Assembly (NCBI RefSeq): GCF_022347565.1
Contig: NZ_JAKRGH010000016.1
Location: 62,001 to 126,000, forward strand
Source: Vibrio sp. Of7-15
GTDB lineage: Bacteria; Pseudomonadota; Gammaproteobacteria; Enterobacterales; Vibrionaceae
DNA length: 64,000 nt
Direction: 5' to 3'
In this document: positions 10,899 to 20,642 of the stretch, piece by piece
Layout of the letters: the number at the start of each line of letters is the position of its first letter
Numbering within the stretch: position 1 is the first letter of the stretch
The notes under the pieces: generated by a model
The model's input: the letters and a program-made list of their open reading frames with translations, nothing else
The model's database searches: none
What the model was told of the DNA's origin: nothing
Position numbers and translations under genes: made by a program

Positions 10899-11567
10899 TG
10901 GCCAAACTGTAAAGCAGATTAACCATGGCAGTAGGGCGATGGTGAGCGCCTTCGCTTTATCGAAATCTGTCCATGCTCCGATGGCGGCATAGCTGAGAAC
11001 AATATACCAAGGCATTAAGAGTGGGAATGCGCTGGTATAAGTTGCCCAAGGGTTATTCAGGGGTAACTTAACCAGTCCATTTAGGCTGTTTAAGTCGGCA
11101 TTTCCTGGTAAAACATGCGCGTGATTCATCAATAGGTTCACATAGCTTGCTAAATCACCAATGATGGCTGGAAACATGATGATGGTACAAGCAGCGACCC
11201 ATTTAAAATAGCTGTGCTGGTATTGGCTTGGTTTGGTTGCGAGTTTAAACCAAAACGCGAGCATAAGAATGGAAGCCGTACGCCCAAACACATCGTTAAA
11301 GACTTCACCTGCCAGTAGGACTTCTTTGTTTAGCCAGTCTTGTTGTACTTGGGCGTCCACTGGCCCAATGACAGCAAGTAAAGACTGAATAAGCCAGTCA
11401 AAATTGACCATACTAAAGTAGGTATCCCAAAATACTAAAGGGCTAAAAATGAGTAATAAGTAAGGGAACCAAGCCCATTTTCCTTTCTGGTACAGAGCAG
11501 CAAAGCACGCTGTGGGTGCTCTAAAAATATCTAGAATTAAGAATAATGGGTTCGCAGATGGGCTCAT
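10878..11567 (-). CDS. Yip1-family inner-membrane protein
   Basis: A 229-residue polytopic protein with about five hydrophobic segments (near 32-50, 85-108, 122-145, 182-200, 208-228). It fits the bacterial YIP1 family, whose function is unknown. The start, ATG at 11567, overlaps the mltD stop as ATGA, so translation of the two is coupled and they form one operon. This pairing suggests a link to envelope remodelling, but that is an inference from position only. Confidence 0.72.
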   Translation of the reverse strand: MSPSANPLFLILDIFRAPTACFAALYQKGKWAWFPYLLLIFSPLVFWDTYFSMVNFDWLIQSLLAVIGPVDAQVQQDWLNKEVLLAGEVFNDVFGRTASILMLAFWFKLATKPSQYQHSYFKWVAACTIIMFPAIIGDLASYVNLLMNHAHVLPGNADLNSLNGLVKLPLNNPWATYTSAFPLLMPWYIVLSYAAIGAWTDFDKAKALTIALLPWLICFTVWPLFIAIL

Positions 11568-13123
11568 ACGCTCACCTTAGTCACATCAACGTACAGCTTG
11601 AGTTGTTGGCCAGGCTGAATGTAGACGCCTTTTTTAAGGTTGTTCCATTTTCTTAGGTTTGCAACCGAGACCTTATGGCGAGCAGCAATGGTACTTAGAG
11701 AGTCACCCTTACGGATCTTGTAATACACCGTGCGGATTATTGCGCCGTCTTTACCGTCTTTCCATATCACGAGCTTTTGCCCAATGCGAAGGGGATCTTT
11801 AGGGCTCATGCCATTCCACTTCGCTAATGTTTTGTGTGATACCTTATTTTTACGTGCAATTGTCCAGAAGCTGTCACCGCTTTTTACGACATGAGTCAGT
11901 TTGTATTTACCACGAGACGCGGATTGTAGTTTTTCTTGGCGTTGAGCGACCGTCAGCGTGTATTGCTCACTGCCTTTGCTCGACGCAGGGATTAATAAAT
12001 ACTTACCGACACGGATATTATTGCTGGTGAGATTATTGCTACGCTTAATTTGGGCTGTAGTCGTGCGATAACTTTCGGCAAGTTGGCTCAGTGTGTCGCC
12101 ACTTTTTACTTTGTAACGAACAACATTAATGCCTTGGCCTTTATTTTTTGCGAGGTTTGTATTGAAAGAATCTACTTTATCTAAAGGTAAGAGCAGATGG
12201 TGGGGGCCACTTGGCGAGGTTGCCCACTGATTATAAGCGGGATTATAACCTTGTAGTTCTGTAATGCTCATTCCTGCGTATTTTGCCGCTAGCGCTAAAT
12301 CCATTTGTTGCTTTGGATCGATGCGTTGCAGTGCTGGTTTATTCTCAATTGCAGGTAGGTCTAAACCATATTCTTTTCTGTTTTTGATCACGTCTGCTAA
12401 GGCGATCAGTTTTGGTACATAGCCGCTGGTTTCTTTTGGTAAATCGAGAGAGAAGAAATCTGTTGGTTTACCGGCTTTTTTGTTCTTTTTAACGGCACGG
12501 AAAACGCGTCCTTCACCACTATTGTAAGCCGCAATAGCGTAAGACCAGTTACCATCAAATTTTTTGTTTAAGTACACCATTAGATCCAAAGCGGCATCGG
12601 TTGCTTCTTCCACATCACGACGACCGTCATACCACCAGTTTTGCTCCAGGCCAAAACTACGAGCGGTTTCAGGAACAAATTGCCATAAACCCGCAGCACG
12701 GCCGTGAGAGTAGGCAAATGGGTCGAAGGAGCTTTCAACGATAGGAAGTAGTGCCAGTTCGAGAGGTAAACCGCGTTTTTCAATTTCCTCTGTGATCATG
12801 TAGAGAAAAGGTTCAGCACGTTTAGAAACAGTAATAAGGTGCTGTGGGTGCTTTAGGTACCAATTGCGATAGTAATCGACTTTCTTATGATCTGGAATCG
12901 GCATTTCTAATTGCATAGCAATGCGTTGCCAAACATCACTTTGTTCTTGTGGTGTTGGCTGCTTTACAACAACAGAAGGTTTGTTAGCTTCTTTGGGTGT
13001 TGGAGATGGGGCAACTTGAGTTGTGTTTGTTGGAACCTGCTCTGTTCCCTCTTCTGTTGTGGGTTGGGTTATCTGACAACCTGTCAGAAATAATGCACCA
13101 ACCCAATATAGCTTTAATTTCAT
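11564..13123 (-). CDS. mltD: Membrane-bound lytic murein transglycosylase D
   Basis: MltD cleaves the MurNAc-GlcNAc bond of peptidoglycan and leaves 1,6-anhydro ends. It is a lipoprotein: the lipobox LFLTGCQ gives acylated Cys16. A low-complexity Thr/Pro linker follows (about 17-60). The SLT domain is at about 100-250, with ELALLPIVESSFDP holding the catalytic Glu, then AAGLWQFVPETARSFGL and AIAAYNSGEGRV. Three LysM repeats follow (about 333-377, 403-450, 462-508), each built around the (K/R)SGDTL-type motif; E. coli MltD is usually described with two. The protein is 519 residues. A Yip1 gene follows with a 4-base overlap. Confidence 0.95.
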   Translation of the reverse strand: MKLKLYWVGALFLTGCQITQPTTEEGTEQVPTNTTQVAPSPTPKEANKPSVVVKQPTPQEQSDVWQRIAMQLEMPIPDHKKVDYYRNWYLKHPQHLITVSKRAEPFLYMITEEIEKRGLPLELALLPIVESSFDPFAYSHGRAAGLWQFVPETARSFGLEQNWWYDGRRDVEEATDAALDLMVYLNKKFDGNWSYAIAAYNSGEGRVFRAVKKNKKAGKPTDFFSLDLPKETSGYVPKLIALADVIKNRKEYGLDLPAIENKPALQRIDPKQQMDLALAAKYAGMSITELQGYNPAYNQWATSPSGPHHLLLPLDKVDSFNTNLAKNKGQGINVVRYKVKSGDTLSQLAESYRTTTAQIKRSNNLTSNNIRVGKYLLIPASSKGSEQYTLTVAQRQEKLQSASRGKYKLTHVVKSGDSFWTIARKNKVSHKTLAKWNGMSPKDPLRIGQKLVIWKDGKDGAIIRTVYYKIRKGDSLSTIAARHKVSVANLRKWNNLKKGVYIQPGQQLKLYVDVTKVSV

Positions 13124-13282
13124 TGTTCCAGCCTTTTACCTAATTGGCTGGAGATAATACTTGTCTCGATACCGTCTCGCAATGATTTGAATCTGTAGGT
13201 GCGGTTAAAATTTGACCTGACAACCAAAATAATGAAAGCGATATGAACTCTTGTTCACTTGGTTGGGAGATAACATTTCGCC

Positions 13283-14041
13283 TTAGAATTCATCTTTCCA
13301 TTGTCGTAATGCGGTAAATGTGGCGAGGTCTGATGTATCGTAAGCCTTGCTGGCCACAGAGCGTTTTATCGTGCTTTCATGGCAACGCAAAAATGGGTTG
13401 ATTAGCTTTTCTTGTTGCAGAGTAGAAGGGAGCGTTGGCGTATTTTGTACTCTGAGCTTGGTGACTTGCTCGCGATATTTATGTAAGTAAATGTTATCGG
13501 GCTCAGCGGCTAGGGCGAAAGAAAGGTTCGCTGCTGTGTATTCATGAGTGCAGTACACTTCGGTTTCATCCGGTAAAGCCAACAGTTTTTGCAAAGAATG
13601 GTACATCTGCTCAGGAGTTCCTTCAAACAGGCGGCCACAGCCAGCAGAAAACAGTGTGTCACCACAAAATAGCTTTTCATCGCCCACATAGGCAATGTGT
13701 CCTAACGTATGGCCAGGTACTCCTAGTACCATAAATTGTTCATCAAATAACTCCACTAAATCCCCATCTTCAACAGGATGCGTTAAAGTTGGAATTGGCT
13801 CTTGAGCTGGGCCAACGACATTTGTGCCTGGGTATTGGCGAATAAGCTCTGGAACGCCGCCAATGTGATCGTGATGGTGGTGTGTAATAAGTATGGCGTC
13901 TAAAGTGAAATTATGTTGTTGTAATGCATCAATAACTGGTTGAGCATCGCCCGGATCGACGACAACACAATGGTTATCATTATTGTGAATAAGCCAGATG
14001 TAATTGTCGTTAAATGCAGGTATGCTTTTTACTGTCAGCAT
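13283..14041 (-). CDS. gloB: Hydroxyacylglutathione hydrolase (glyoxalase II)
   Basis: GloB hydrolyses S-D-lactoylglutathione to D-lactate and glutathione, the second step of methylglyoxal removal. The metallo-beta-lactamase zinc motif [10 protein letters not shown] lies near residues 53-62. Further ligands are in [11 protein letters not shown] (about 109-119), [17 protein letters not shown] (about 125-141) and THEYT (about 165). The C-terminal helical domain, with LHKYREQV and FLRCHE, completes the family pattern. The protein is 252 residues. It is divergent from the methyltransferase gene at 14085, as gloB is from yafS in E. coli. Confidence 0.96.
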   Translation of the reverse strand: MLTVKSIPAFNDNYIWLIHNNDNHCVVVDPGDAQPVIDALQQHNFTLDAILITHHHHDHIGGVPELIRQYPGTNVVGPAQEPIPTLTHPVEDGDLVELFDEQFMVLGVPGHTLGHIAYVGDEKLFCGDTLFSAGCGRLFEGTPEQMYHSLQKLLALPDETEVYCTHEYTAANLSFALAAEPDNIYLHKYREQVTKLRVQNTPTLPSTLQQEKLINPFLRCHESTIKRSVASKAYDTSDLATFTALRQWKDEF

Positions 14042-14084
14042 TAATCAGATCTCCAACCTTCGGTGGTAATGAGTAGTGATATAA

Positions 14085-14819
14085 ATGAAGCCAGCACGCA
14101 CATATCGTCAGCTTGACAAACCACACTCGTGGCAGCAACTTGGTAATGGGAAATGGGTCGCTGAACTACTTCAAACCCGCTTAGATGAATGGTGTCCAAA
14201 ATTTTTTGGCTACCATATGCTCAAACTTGGCGGTCTCAGTAGTGAGCTTGCCAGTGCTCAGTGTAATATTCAACATCAAGTTTGTGTAGATGAAGAAAAT
14301 CCTCTTCATAATGTGATAGCCCATCCTTTTGAACTTCCTTTTGCTGAAAAAACATTCGATGTGTGTTTATTGGCTCATCAACTTGACTATTGTGATGACC
14401 CCCATCGATTACTCCGGGAAATGGATCGAGTGTTAATTAATGATGGTTATGTCATTATTTCTGGCTTTAATCCTTTAAGTTTAACAGGCATGGCCAGTTT
14501 ATTACCGTGGCGGAAAAATAATTTGCCTTGGAGTGGGCGTATGTTCACTCCGTATCGAGTGAAAGATTGGTTGGGAGTATTAAATTACGAAGTGGTGCAC
14601 CATGAAAGTTTTGCGGTGATCCCTGCCACCAAATACCAAACCTGCTGGACATGGTTAGAAAACAGTTGTGGGGGCTGGCTTTCAGGGGCTGGAAGTTTGT
14701 ACTTCATTGTCGCTCGAAAGCGCACTTATCCCCTGAACCCCATCAAGCGCAACTGGCAGGTTAAACGACGCTTCTCACCGGTTGGCGTTAATTTTCGGAC
14801 CAAGCACTTAGATCGCTAA
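14085..14819 (+). CDS. yafS: SAM-dependent methyltransferase, YafS-like
   Basis: This 244-residue protein has a class I methyltransferase core of the Methyltransf_11 type. The region FGYHMLKLGGLSSEL stands in place of a canonical glycine-rich motif I. AHPFELPFAEKTFDVCLLAHQLDYCDDPHRLLREMDRVLINDGYV holds the equivalents of motifs II and III (shown here as landmarks: LPFAEKTFD, LLREMDRVL, GYVIISGFNP). It lies between gloB and rnhA, exactly where E. coli has yafS. The substrate is unknown. The stop is three bases from the convergent rnhA stop, so the two 3' ends nearly touch. Confidence 0.82.
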   Translation: MKPARTYRQLDKPHSWQQLGNGKWVAELLQTRLDEWCPKFFGYHMLKLGGLSSELASAQCNIQHQVCVDEENPLHNVIAHPFELPFAEKTFDVCLLAHQLDYCDDPHRLLREMDRVLINDGYVIISGFNPLSLTGMASLLPWRKNNLPWSGRMFTPYRVKDWLGVLNYEVVHHESFAVIPATKYQTCWTWLENSCGGWLSGAGSLYFIVARKRTYPLNPIKRNWQVKRRFSPVGVNFRTKHLDR

Positions 14820-14822
14820 ATT

Positions 14823-15287
14823 TTAGCTTGGTTTGTAGCCTGTATCGATGTCCGTTGGATTCTCGGCTGCGTGACGGGCTAGCTCATCACACATTTCATT
14901 TTCTCGATGACCTGCGTGGCCTTTTACCCATTTCCACTCAATTTGATGGCGTTGGCTCTCTTTGTCGAGTAATTGCCATAAATCGGCATTTTTTACGGGC
15001 TTTTTATCAGCGGTAGTCCAATTACGCTTTTTCCAATTGTGGATCCATTTGGTTATGCCTTGGCGAACGTATTGGCTGTCTGTGGTTAAGGTTACTTGGC
15101 ACGCTTGAGTGAGGTTTTCCAAACCAATGATTGCGGCTAATAATTCCATTCGGTTGTTGGTGGTGAGTGTGAACCCTTTTTTGAAGGTTTTTTCATGTTG
15201 TTTGTAGCGCATAACAATGCCATAGCCACCAGGACCAGGATTACCCAAACAAGAACCATCAGTGAAAATTTCTACCTGCTTCATCAT
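14823..15287 (-). CDS. rnhA: Ribonuclease HI
   Basis: RNase HI degrades the RNA of RNA-DNA hybrids, including R-loops and primers. All four catalytic carboxylates are present at the E. coli positions: D10 ([13 protein letters not shown]), E48 (NNRMELLAA), D70 (TTDSQYV) and D134 (MCDELAR). The protein is 154 residues, against 155 in E. coli. The start Met-Met matches the E. coli Met-Leu register. It is divergent from dnaQ with 54 bases between the starts, the classic overlapping-promoter arrangement of enterobacteria and vibrios. Confidence 0.98.
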   Translation of the reverse strand: MMKQVEIFTDGSCLGNPGPGGYGIVMRYKQHEKTFKKGFTLTTNNRMELLAAIIGLENLTQACQVTLTTDSQYVRQGITKWIHNWKKRNWTTADKKPVKNADLWQLLDKESQRHQIEWKWVKGHAGHRENEMCDELARHAAENPTDIDTGYKPS

Positions 15288-15341
15288 CTTTGGTAGTATT
15301 ACCTCAATACGTTAAAAAAACAGTCTGACACAATCACGCTT

Positions 15342-16085
15342 ATGAACGCTAGCAATACAGTAGATAACGAACGCATTATTGTTCTCGATACCGAAACCAC
15401 CGGTATGAATATGGGCAGTGGCCCGCATTATGAAGGGCACCGAATTATTGAAATTGGTGCCGTAGAAATCATTAACCGGAAGCTGACTGGCAGACACTAT
15501 CATGTGTACATTAAGCCTGATCGTATCATTGATGCTGAGGCGATTGAAGTTCACGGTATTACGGATGAATTTTTAGCGGATAAACCTTCTTACGCCGATG
15601 TTCACCAAGAATTTTTAGAATTTATTAAAGGCGCCGAATTAGTTGCCCATAACGCGCCCTTCGATACGGGCTTCATGGATTATGAATTCTCCAAGCTTGA
15701 TGCCAGCATCGGGAAAACGGAGGATTATTGCAAGGTTACCGATACCTTGGATATGGCGAAAAAGCTATTTCCGGGTAAGCGAAACAACTTAGATATCCTT
15801 TGTGATCGTTATGGTATCGATAATTCACATCGTACTTTGCACGGCGCTTTACTCGATGCCGAGATCCTTGCTGACGTATACTTGTTAATGACAGGTGGGC
15901 AAACCAGTTTAACGTTCAGTGGCTCACAAAGTGAAGAGGGAGAGGGTGCTGCTGAGGCAATAAAAAGGTTAGCTTCTGGTCGTAAATCGTTAAAGGTTTT
16001 ACGTGCATCGGCCGATGAATTAGAAGCGCATGAATCGCGATTGGACTTAGTTGATAAAAACGGCGCCTGTTTGTGGCGTCAATAG
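15342..16085 (+). CDS. dnaQ: DNA polymerase III epsilon subunit (proofreading exonuclease)
   Basis: DnaQ is the 3'-5' proofreading exonuclease of the polymerase III core and binds DnaE and HolE. It is a DEDDh exonuclease. ExoI is VLDTETTGM (D16, E18), ExoII is LVAHNAPFDTGFMD (about 104-117) and ExoIII is HGALLDAEILADVY with the general-base histidine (about 167). The C-terminal tail that contacts the alpha subunit (about 190-247) is present. The protein is 247 residues. It is divergent from rnhA. The next gene begins 8 bases downstream. Confidence 0.98.
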   Translation: MNASNTVDNERIIVLDTETTGMNMGSGPHYEGHRIIEIGAVEIINRKLTGRHYHVYIKPDRIIDAEAIEVHGITDEFLADKPSYADVHQEFLEFIKGAELVAHNAPFDTGFMDYEFSKLDASIGKTEDYCKVTDTLDMAKKLFPGKRNNLDILCDRYGIDNSHRTLHGALLDAEILADVYLLMTGGQTSLTFSGSQSEEGEGAAEAIKRLASGRKSLKVLRASADELEAHESRLDLVDKNGACLWRQ

Positions 16086-16093
16086 GAGAAAAT

Positions 16094-17344
16094 ATGTGGC
16101 GATGGTTCTTATTGGCATTTTTGTTTCCCATAGCAAGTTGGGCTCAAGATGGAACGGACATGTCATGGTTGGATAATCGCTTTCGTGTTGATCCTACCAT
16201 TCGTCAGGCTTCATTTGTGGTATACCGTGAAAAAGCGTCTCAGCCAGTGGTGCTTGTTCGTCCTGACGGGGTGAAATATTACGCTTGGAAACACCCTAAA
16301 AATGTTGCTTGGCATGAAGAAGATGGCATGGACATTATTTCGATTGAAAAACCCATGCCAGGCCCATGGCAGGCTATTGGTAAGGTCACGCCTAAAAACC
16401 GCATTAAGGTGTTATCTAACCTCACCATGAACGTGGATAATTTGCCAGCGAAGTTGTATCAATCGGAAGTGCTGAAGTTTACTGCTCGTTTATTGCAAGA
16501 GGATAAGCCATTAGTGTTACGAGACTTCTTAGATCGCGTGAACCTAAATGTGGTGTTTACCGAATACGTGGCAAATGAAGAGGACTTACCAAAAGAAGCG
16601 AAACCGCTTTCCACTATTGTGGGCACTTACGCCGATGATGGGCAGGGTATGGATGAATTCCCTGGTGATGGTGTGTTTACGGTGGATTTACCAATTACGG
16701 TAAAACCGGGTAAATATCGCGTTCGTATTCGTTCTGGTAATGGCGTGTTTTTAAGAACCATTGAACAAGAAGTGTTAGTGTACCCGCCGCCAATTCGAGC
16801 CAGCTTCATTCAAGCGCGTACGGATAAAACGGATCATGCTATGTCTATTGATACGGAAGCTGGGGTGGTTTTACCGGGTTCGTTATCAGCCCACATTGAA
16901 CAGCAAGACCCGGAAGGCATTAATACGGTGAGCCAGGGCCAATCTCATGAAGAAGAGATTAAGTTGTCTTTCAATTTGCCAAATAGCAACATTCCGGGGC
17001 GCAACTCATGGTGGGGCTGGGTGTATGCAACGGATAAAGGAACGGGTCGAGAGCTGATTTTCCCTCTACCTAAGCAAAACTACGGTGTGGTTGAACCGAT
17101 TGACTTAGAAAGCACATACGCCGCCTATCAAGCAGAAAAAGAGGCAAAGCGTTTAGCAGAAGAAGCACTACGTTTAGAAGAAGAACGTAAAGAGGCTCAA
17201 ACCAAAGCACTGATTGCGATTGGGGTGGGTAATCTTATTGTTATTATTCTTGGCGTATTAGGTGTCTTTATTTGGCGTAAAGTGAAACAAAGAAAAGCCA
17301 AAGCGGCAGAGCAATTAAGTATGCCACCGCCACCAAAAGTGTAA
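16094..17344 (+). CDS. TIGR03503 family membrane-anchored periplasmic protein
   Basis: A 416-residue protein of unknown function that fits the TIGR03503 family of vibrios and relatives. A Sec signal peptide (MWRWFLLAFLFPIASWAQ) is followed by a long beta-rich periplasmic region. A charged coiled-coil-like helix (about 345-372, rich in Glu, Ala and Lys) precedes one transmembrane helix (about 376-396) and a basic cytoplasmic tail ending PPPPKV. I chose ATG 16094 because AGGAG lies 4-5 bases upstream. The GTG at 16073 would overlap dnaQ and spoil the signal peptide. The architecture resembles a von Willebrand-type sensor or adaptor, but no MIDAS motif is visible. Confidence 0.82.
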   Translation: MWRWFLLAFLFPIASWAQDGTDMSWLDNRFRVDPTIRQASFVVYREKASQPVVLVRPDGVKYYAWKHPKNVAWHEEDGMDIISIEKPMPGPWQAIGKVTPKNRIKVLSNLTMNVDNLPAKLYQSEVLKFTARLLQEDKPLVLRDFLDRVNLNVVFTEYVANEEDLPKEAKPLSTIVGTYADDGQGMDEFPGDGVFTVDLPITVKPGKYRVRIRSGNGVFLRTIEQEVLVYPPPIRASFIQARTDKTDHAMSIDTEAGVVLPGSLSAHIEQQDPEGINTVSQGQSHEEEIKLSFNLPNSNIPGRNSWWGWVYATDKGTGRELIFPLPKQNYGVVEPIDLESTYAAYQAEKEAKRLAEEALRLEEERKEAQTKALIAIGVGNLIVIILGVLGVFIWRKVKQRKAKAAEQLSMPPPPKV

Positions 17345-17369
17345 GGCGATAAGCTACCTAGATAAACAG

Positions 17370-17398
17370 AGCCAGTTGGTATTCCAGCTGGCTTTTTT
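17370..17398 (+). terminator. Rho-independent terminator after the TIGR03503 gene
   Basis: A 10-bp stem (AGCCAGTTGG/CCAGCTGGCT) with a TATT loop, then TTTTTT. Confidence 0.9.
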
Positions 17399-17726
17399 GT
17401 TTGTCAGTAACAGTGTCTTATCACTTCTTTAAGCTCATTCATCTCGTCAGAATGATGAGTGCATCCCGTGTTTATTAAAGCTTGGGATAAGGTTTGATAA
17501 AGCCTTGAATTACGCCTTGTGGTTTTTATTGAAGAGGATTCGATAAAGATAAACTGGATGTGCTATGCGGAAGTAGACAGGGCGGATGCTAGTTAACCTG
17601 ATGGCCTATTGCGATAACGTTAACGAAGTTAGGCGCTAAAAGAGCGAGTAGAGTGACTTAAATGATGAATCAATGGAGAGGTGAAAAACCAGCGAGGAAG
17701 ATAGGACTTTATTAAGACTCTTCAAT
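17399..17726. other. Intergenic stretch with no recognised gene
   Basis: About 330 bases lie between the TIGR03503 terminator and the fadE terminator. Both strands have frequent stops in all frames. I see no start with a ribosome site, no tRNA cloverleaf and no repeat pair. Confidence 0.6.
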
Positions 17727-17756
17727 AAAAAGGGAGAGCGTAATAGGCTCTCCCTT
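17727..17756 (-). terminator. Rho-independent terminator after fadE
   Basis: Read on the minus strand: a perfect 10-bp stem, AAGGGAGAGC/GCTCTCCCTT, with a 7-base loop, followed by a T-rich tail. Confidence 0.88.
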
Positions 17757-17776
17757 GCGGTACGTTGACGGTTTAA

Positions 17777-20233
17777 TTAAGCCACACTGTGCAAATCAGG
17801 CTTTTTTATTTGAACTGGCTTGGTTGCAAGCTCTTCATGTTCAAAGTCATCGACGTTAATGGTTTCCAGTCTGCCAGCTTCTGCTTTACGAAGTAATTCT
17901 GCTTCTTCTTCGGTAATGGCTTTTGCTTCCAAACCTAGTTCAGCAACGTTATCCAGCTGCATGAATGGCAGTTTTTTCCCAGTCGCTTGGCAAACACGAT
18001 CAAACAGAGGTTCCGCGGCTAGAATATCCAGCAGAGTTTGCTCAATTTTACCGATTGGATTGTGCTCACTGGCTTCTAGGAACTGACCTCGACCGATGCG
18101 TGAACGAGACTCGCTTGGTGTCTGAATAATACGAGCTACCTTGCTATCTAGTACATCTGAAGGCTTAGAGCGACTTAATCCTGTTGGGAAAAGGACCACT
18201 CGTAGCGCTTTTGCCACAAAGCGGTTAGGGAAATTAGCTAAGAACTCATCAATGGCCAATTCAGTTTGGTATAAAGAGTCTTGTAAGCCCCAGTGTACCA
18301 GTGCTAAGTCTTCTTTTTGGCGCCCTTCATCGGCAAAACGTTTTAACGTTGCAGAGCTTAGATACAGCTGGCTTAAAATATCACCTAAGCGAGCAGATAA
18401 GCGCTCACGACGTTTTAATGAGCCACCAAGTACCGCCATAGAAATATCAGATAGCAAAGCCATGTTAGTGCTGTAGCGGTTGAGTTGCTGATAATAGCGA
18501 GTCGTTTCGTCTTTAAATGGGGCAGCAGAGCCTCGGCCATCTGTTAAGCCTAACCAGAAGCTACGAGCAAAGTTACTAAAGACAAAACCCATGTGACCAA
18601 ATAGCGCCGAATCAAAACCTTTTAGTGCTTTTTGTGCATCATCAGAGTAAGCCGCTTCCATTTCTGCCAGCACGTATGGATGGCAGCGGATAGCGCCTTG
18701 CCCGTAAATGATCATAGAGCGAGTAAGAATGTTGGCCCCTTCAACGGTAACGGCAATCGGAGCACCTTGATACGCACGCGCCAAGAAGTTTGATGGCCCC
18801 ATGCAAATACCTTTACCACCGACGATGTCCATTGCATCAATGACGCTGCGTTGGCCGCGATGGGTACAGTGGTATTTGACGATAGCGGAGATCACCGAAG
18901 GTTTTTCACCTTGGTCGATGCCTGCAACTGTAAGAGCACTAGCTGCATCCATCACATAAGCGTTACCAGCAAGGCGTGCTAGTGGCTCTTCGATACCTTC
19001 CATTTTACCAATCGGAAGCTTGAACTGACGGCGAATACGAGCATAAGCACCTGTTGCCATCGCCACGCTTTTTGTGCCGCCTGTTGAGTTAGAAGGTAAA
19101 GTAATGCCACGGCCCACGGATAGACATTCAACCAGCATACGCCAGCCTTGGCCCGCCATGTCGGCACCACCAATAATGAAATCCAGTGGAACAAACACAT
19201 CGTTACCGCGTGTTGGGCCGTTTTGGAATGGAACATTTAACGGGAAGTGACGGCGGCCAATACCAACGCCATCAATGTCGGTTGGGATCAGAGCACATGT
19301 AATGCCTAGTTCTTCTTTGTTACCTAGCAAGCCGTCTGGATCGCGCAGTTTAAAAGCAAGACCCAGTACGGTTGCGATAGGGGCTAGGGTAATGTAGCGC
19401 TTATTCCACGTAATACGCATACCAAGCACTTCTTCTCCATTCCACATGCCCTTGGTAACCACACCGTAGTCAGGGATTGAGCCTGCATCAGAGCCTGCTT
19501 CAGGACTGGTTAATGCAAAACACGGAATTTCTTGGCCTTTAGCAAGGCGCGGTAGGTAATGATCTTTTTGTGCTTTTGTACCGTAGTGTTGTAGTAATTC
19601 ACCAGGGCCTAGTGAGTTAGGCACACCTACAGTTGAAGAGAGCACACCCGATACACCTGTAAGCTTTTGCAGCACTAATGATTGTGCGTAAGCCGAAAAC
19701 TCTAAGCCACCGTATTCTTTTTTGATGATCATCGCGAAGAACTTATGATCTTTTAGGTACTGCCAGATCTCTGGTGGTAGATCGGCCATTTCATGAGTGA
19801 TCTCGTAGTCACTGGCCATACGGCACACTTCGTTTACTGGGCCATCAAGAAAGGCTTGTTCTTCAGCGGTCAGTTGCGAAGCTGGAATGTTATGCAGCTT
19901 TTTCCAATCTGGATTACCACGGAATAAGTCAGCTTCCCACCATACGGTACCTGCATCAATTGCCTCTTTTTCAGTTTGAGACATGGCTGGCATGATGGTT
20001 TTAAACACCGCTAAAACTGGGCGGCTGATCAAAGATTGTCTGATCGATGTGATATTGATTGGAAGCGCAATAATTGCAAACGCTAGCCAACCGAATAAGC
20101 CAACAATGTCTAATGCACTGCCAGCAGCCAAAATCACCGCAGTTGTAAAGGTAAATGTTTTTAATCCGGCTCTTTGGTAGGCCAGTATGCCAAGCACTAA
20201 AACCAAAGAAAGCGAAAAGAGCAGTGTTGCCAT
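17777..20233 (-). CDS. fadE: Acyl-CoA dehydrogenase
   Basis: FadE carries out the first FAD-dependent step of fatty acid beta-oxidation, acyl-CoA to trans-2-enoyl-CoA. Two N-terminal hydrophobic segments (about 3-20 and 24-55) anchor it to the inner membrane. The dehydrogenase core follows, with [15 protein letters not shown] (about 235-249) and the FAD and substrate regions up to about residue 530, then the long C-terminal DUF1974 region of FadE. At 818 residues it is close to the 814 of E. coli. I chose ATG 20233 ([10 protein letters not shown]) because AGGAG lies 8 bases upstream. The longer in-frame extension to 20287 overlaps the operator and has no ribosome site. Confidence 0.95.
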   Translation of the reverse strand: MATLLFSLSLVLVLGILAYQRAGLKTFTFTTAVILAAGSALDIVGLFGWLAFAIIALPINITSIRQSLISRPVLAVFKTIMPAMSQTEKEAIDAGTVWWEADLFRGNPDWKKLHNIPASQLTAEEQAFLDGPVNEVCRMASDYEITHEMADLPPEIWQYLKDHKFFAMIIKKEYGGLEFSAYAQSLVLQKLTGVSGVLSSTVGVPNSLGPGELLQHYGTKAQKDHYLPRLAKGQEIPCFALTSPEAGSDAGSIPDYGVVTKGMWNGEEVLGMRITWNKRYITLAPIATVLGLAFKLRDPDGLLGNKEELGITCALIPTDIDGVGIGRRHFPLNVPFQNGPTRGNDVFVPLDFIIGGADMAGQGWRMLVECLSVGRGITLPSNSTGGTKSVAMATGAYARIRRQFKLPIGKMEGIEEPLARLAGNAYVMDAASALTVAGIDQGEKPSVISAIVKYHCTHRGQRSVIDAMDIVGGKGICMGPSNFLARAYQGAPIAVTVEGANILTRSMIIYGQGAIRCHPYVLAEMEAAYSDDAQKALKGFDSALFGHMGFVFSNFARSFWLGLTDGRGSAAPFKDETTRYYQQLNRYSTNMALLSDISMAVLGGSLKRRERLSARLGDILSQLYLSSATLKRFADEGRQKEDLALVHWGLQDSLYQTELAIDEFLANFPNRFVAKALRVVLFPTGLSRSKPSDVLDSKVARIIQTPSESRSRIGRGQFLEASEHNPIGKIEQTLLDILAAEPLFDRVCQATGKKLPFMQLDNVAELGLEAKAITEEEAELLRKAEAGRLETINVDDFEHEELATKPVQIKKPDLHSVA

Positions 20234-20276
20234 TGTGATTCTCCTTATCGTGCAACGTATTTTTATTGTGCTTGGT

Positions 20277-20293
20277 AAGAGGTCCAACCACTT
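20277..20293 (-). promoter_or_regulatory. FadR-like operator in front of fadE
   Basis: The 17-base site AAGAGGTCCAACCACTT matches 13 of 17 positions of the FadR-type site AACTGGTCCGACCAGTT and is palindromic at its ends. On the minus strand, TTTACA (about 20327) and TACACT (about 20305) with an 18-base spacer form a plausible promoter, so the site would sit near +1, a repressing position. FadR control of fadE is known in E. coli and Vibrio. Binding here is inferred. Confidence 0.7.
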
Positions 20294-20642
20294 CTATGTA
20301 AAGTGTAATCAATTTTTTAATAAAATGTAAATTGTTTGATTGTTGAAAAAGTGATCTACTTTGCGTAAAAGCTCTAAACTTTCGTGCGGATTGATTAAGA
20401 TCATGAAAAGACGTTGAGTTATCGCGCTAAAAAACAGTGATGTTCGGTATAATATTTTCTTCTGACACGTTCGTGTTGGATAGTTTGTGCAAGCTCATTA
20501 GTTGCCTTTCCCTGTTTTTACCGCTTGGTTGAAATCTCTTCTTGGGACGACAAATTTTGTAATTGCTGTCATATGACAACCTTACTCTACCGCTTCTTAT
20601 CGCGTGGAGGGGTTGCCCGTTCTTTTTTATTAGGAGTAGGTT
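20294..20642. other. Divergent fadE/SulP promoter region
   Basis: About 350 bases lie between the fadE operator and the SulP start. They include the AT-rich fadE promoter (20295-20340). The rest must hold the SulP promoter, but I cannot pick convincing -35 and -10 boxes. An overlapping open frame (20525-20857, plus strand) looks like a shadow of the SulP gene. Confidence 0.55.
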
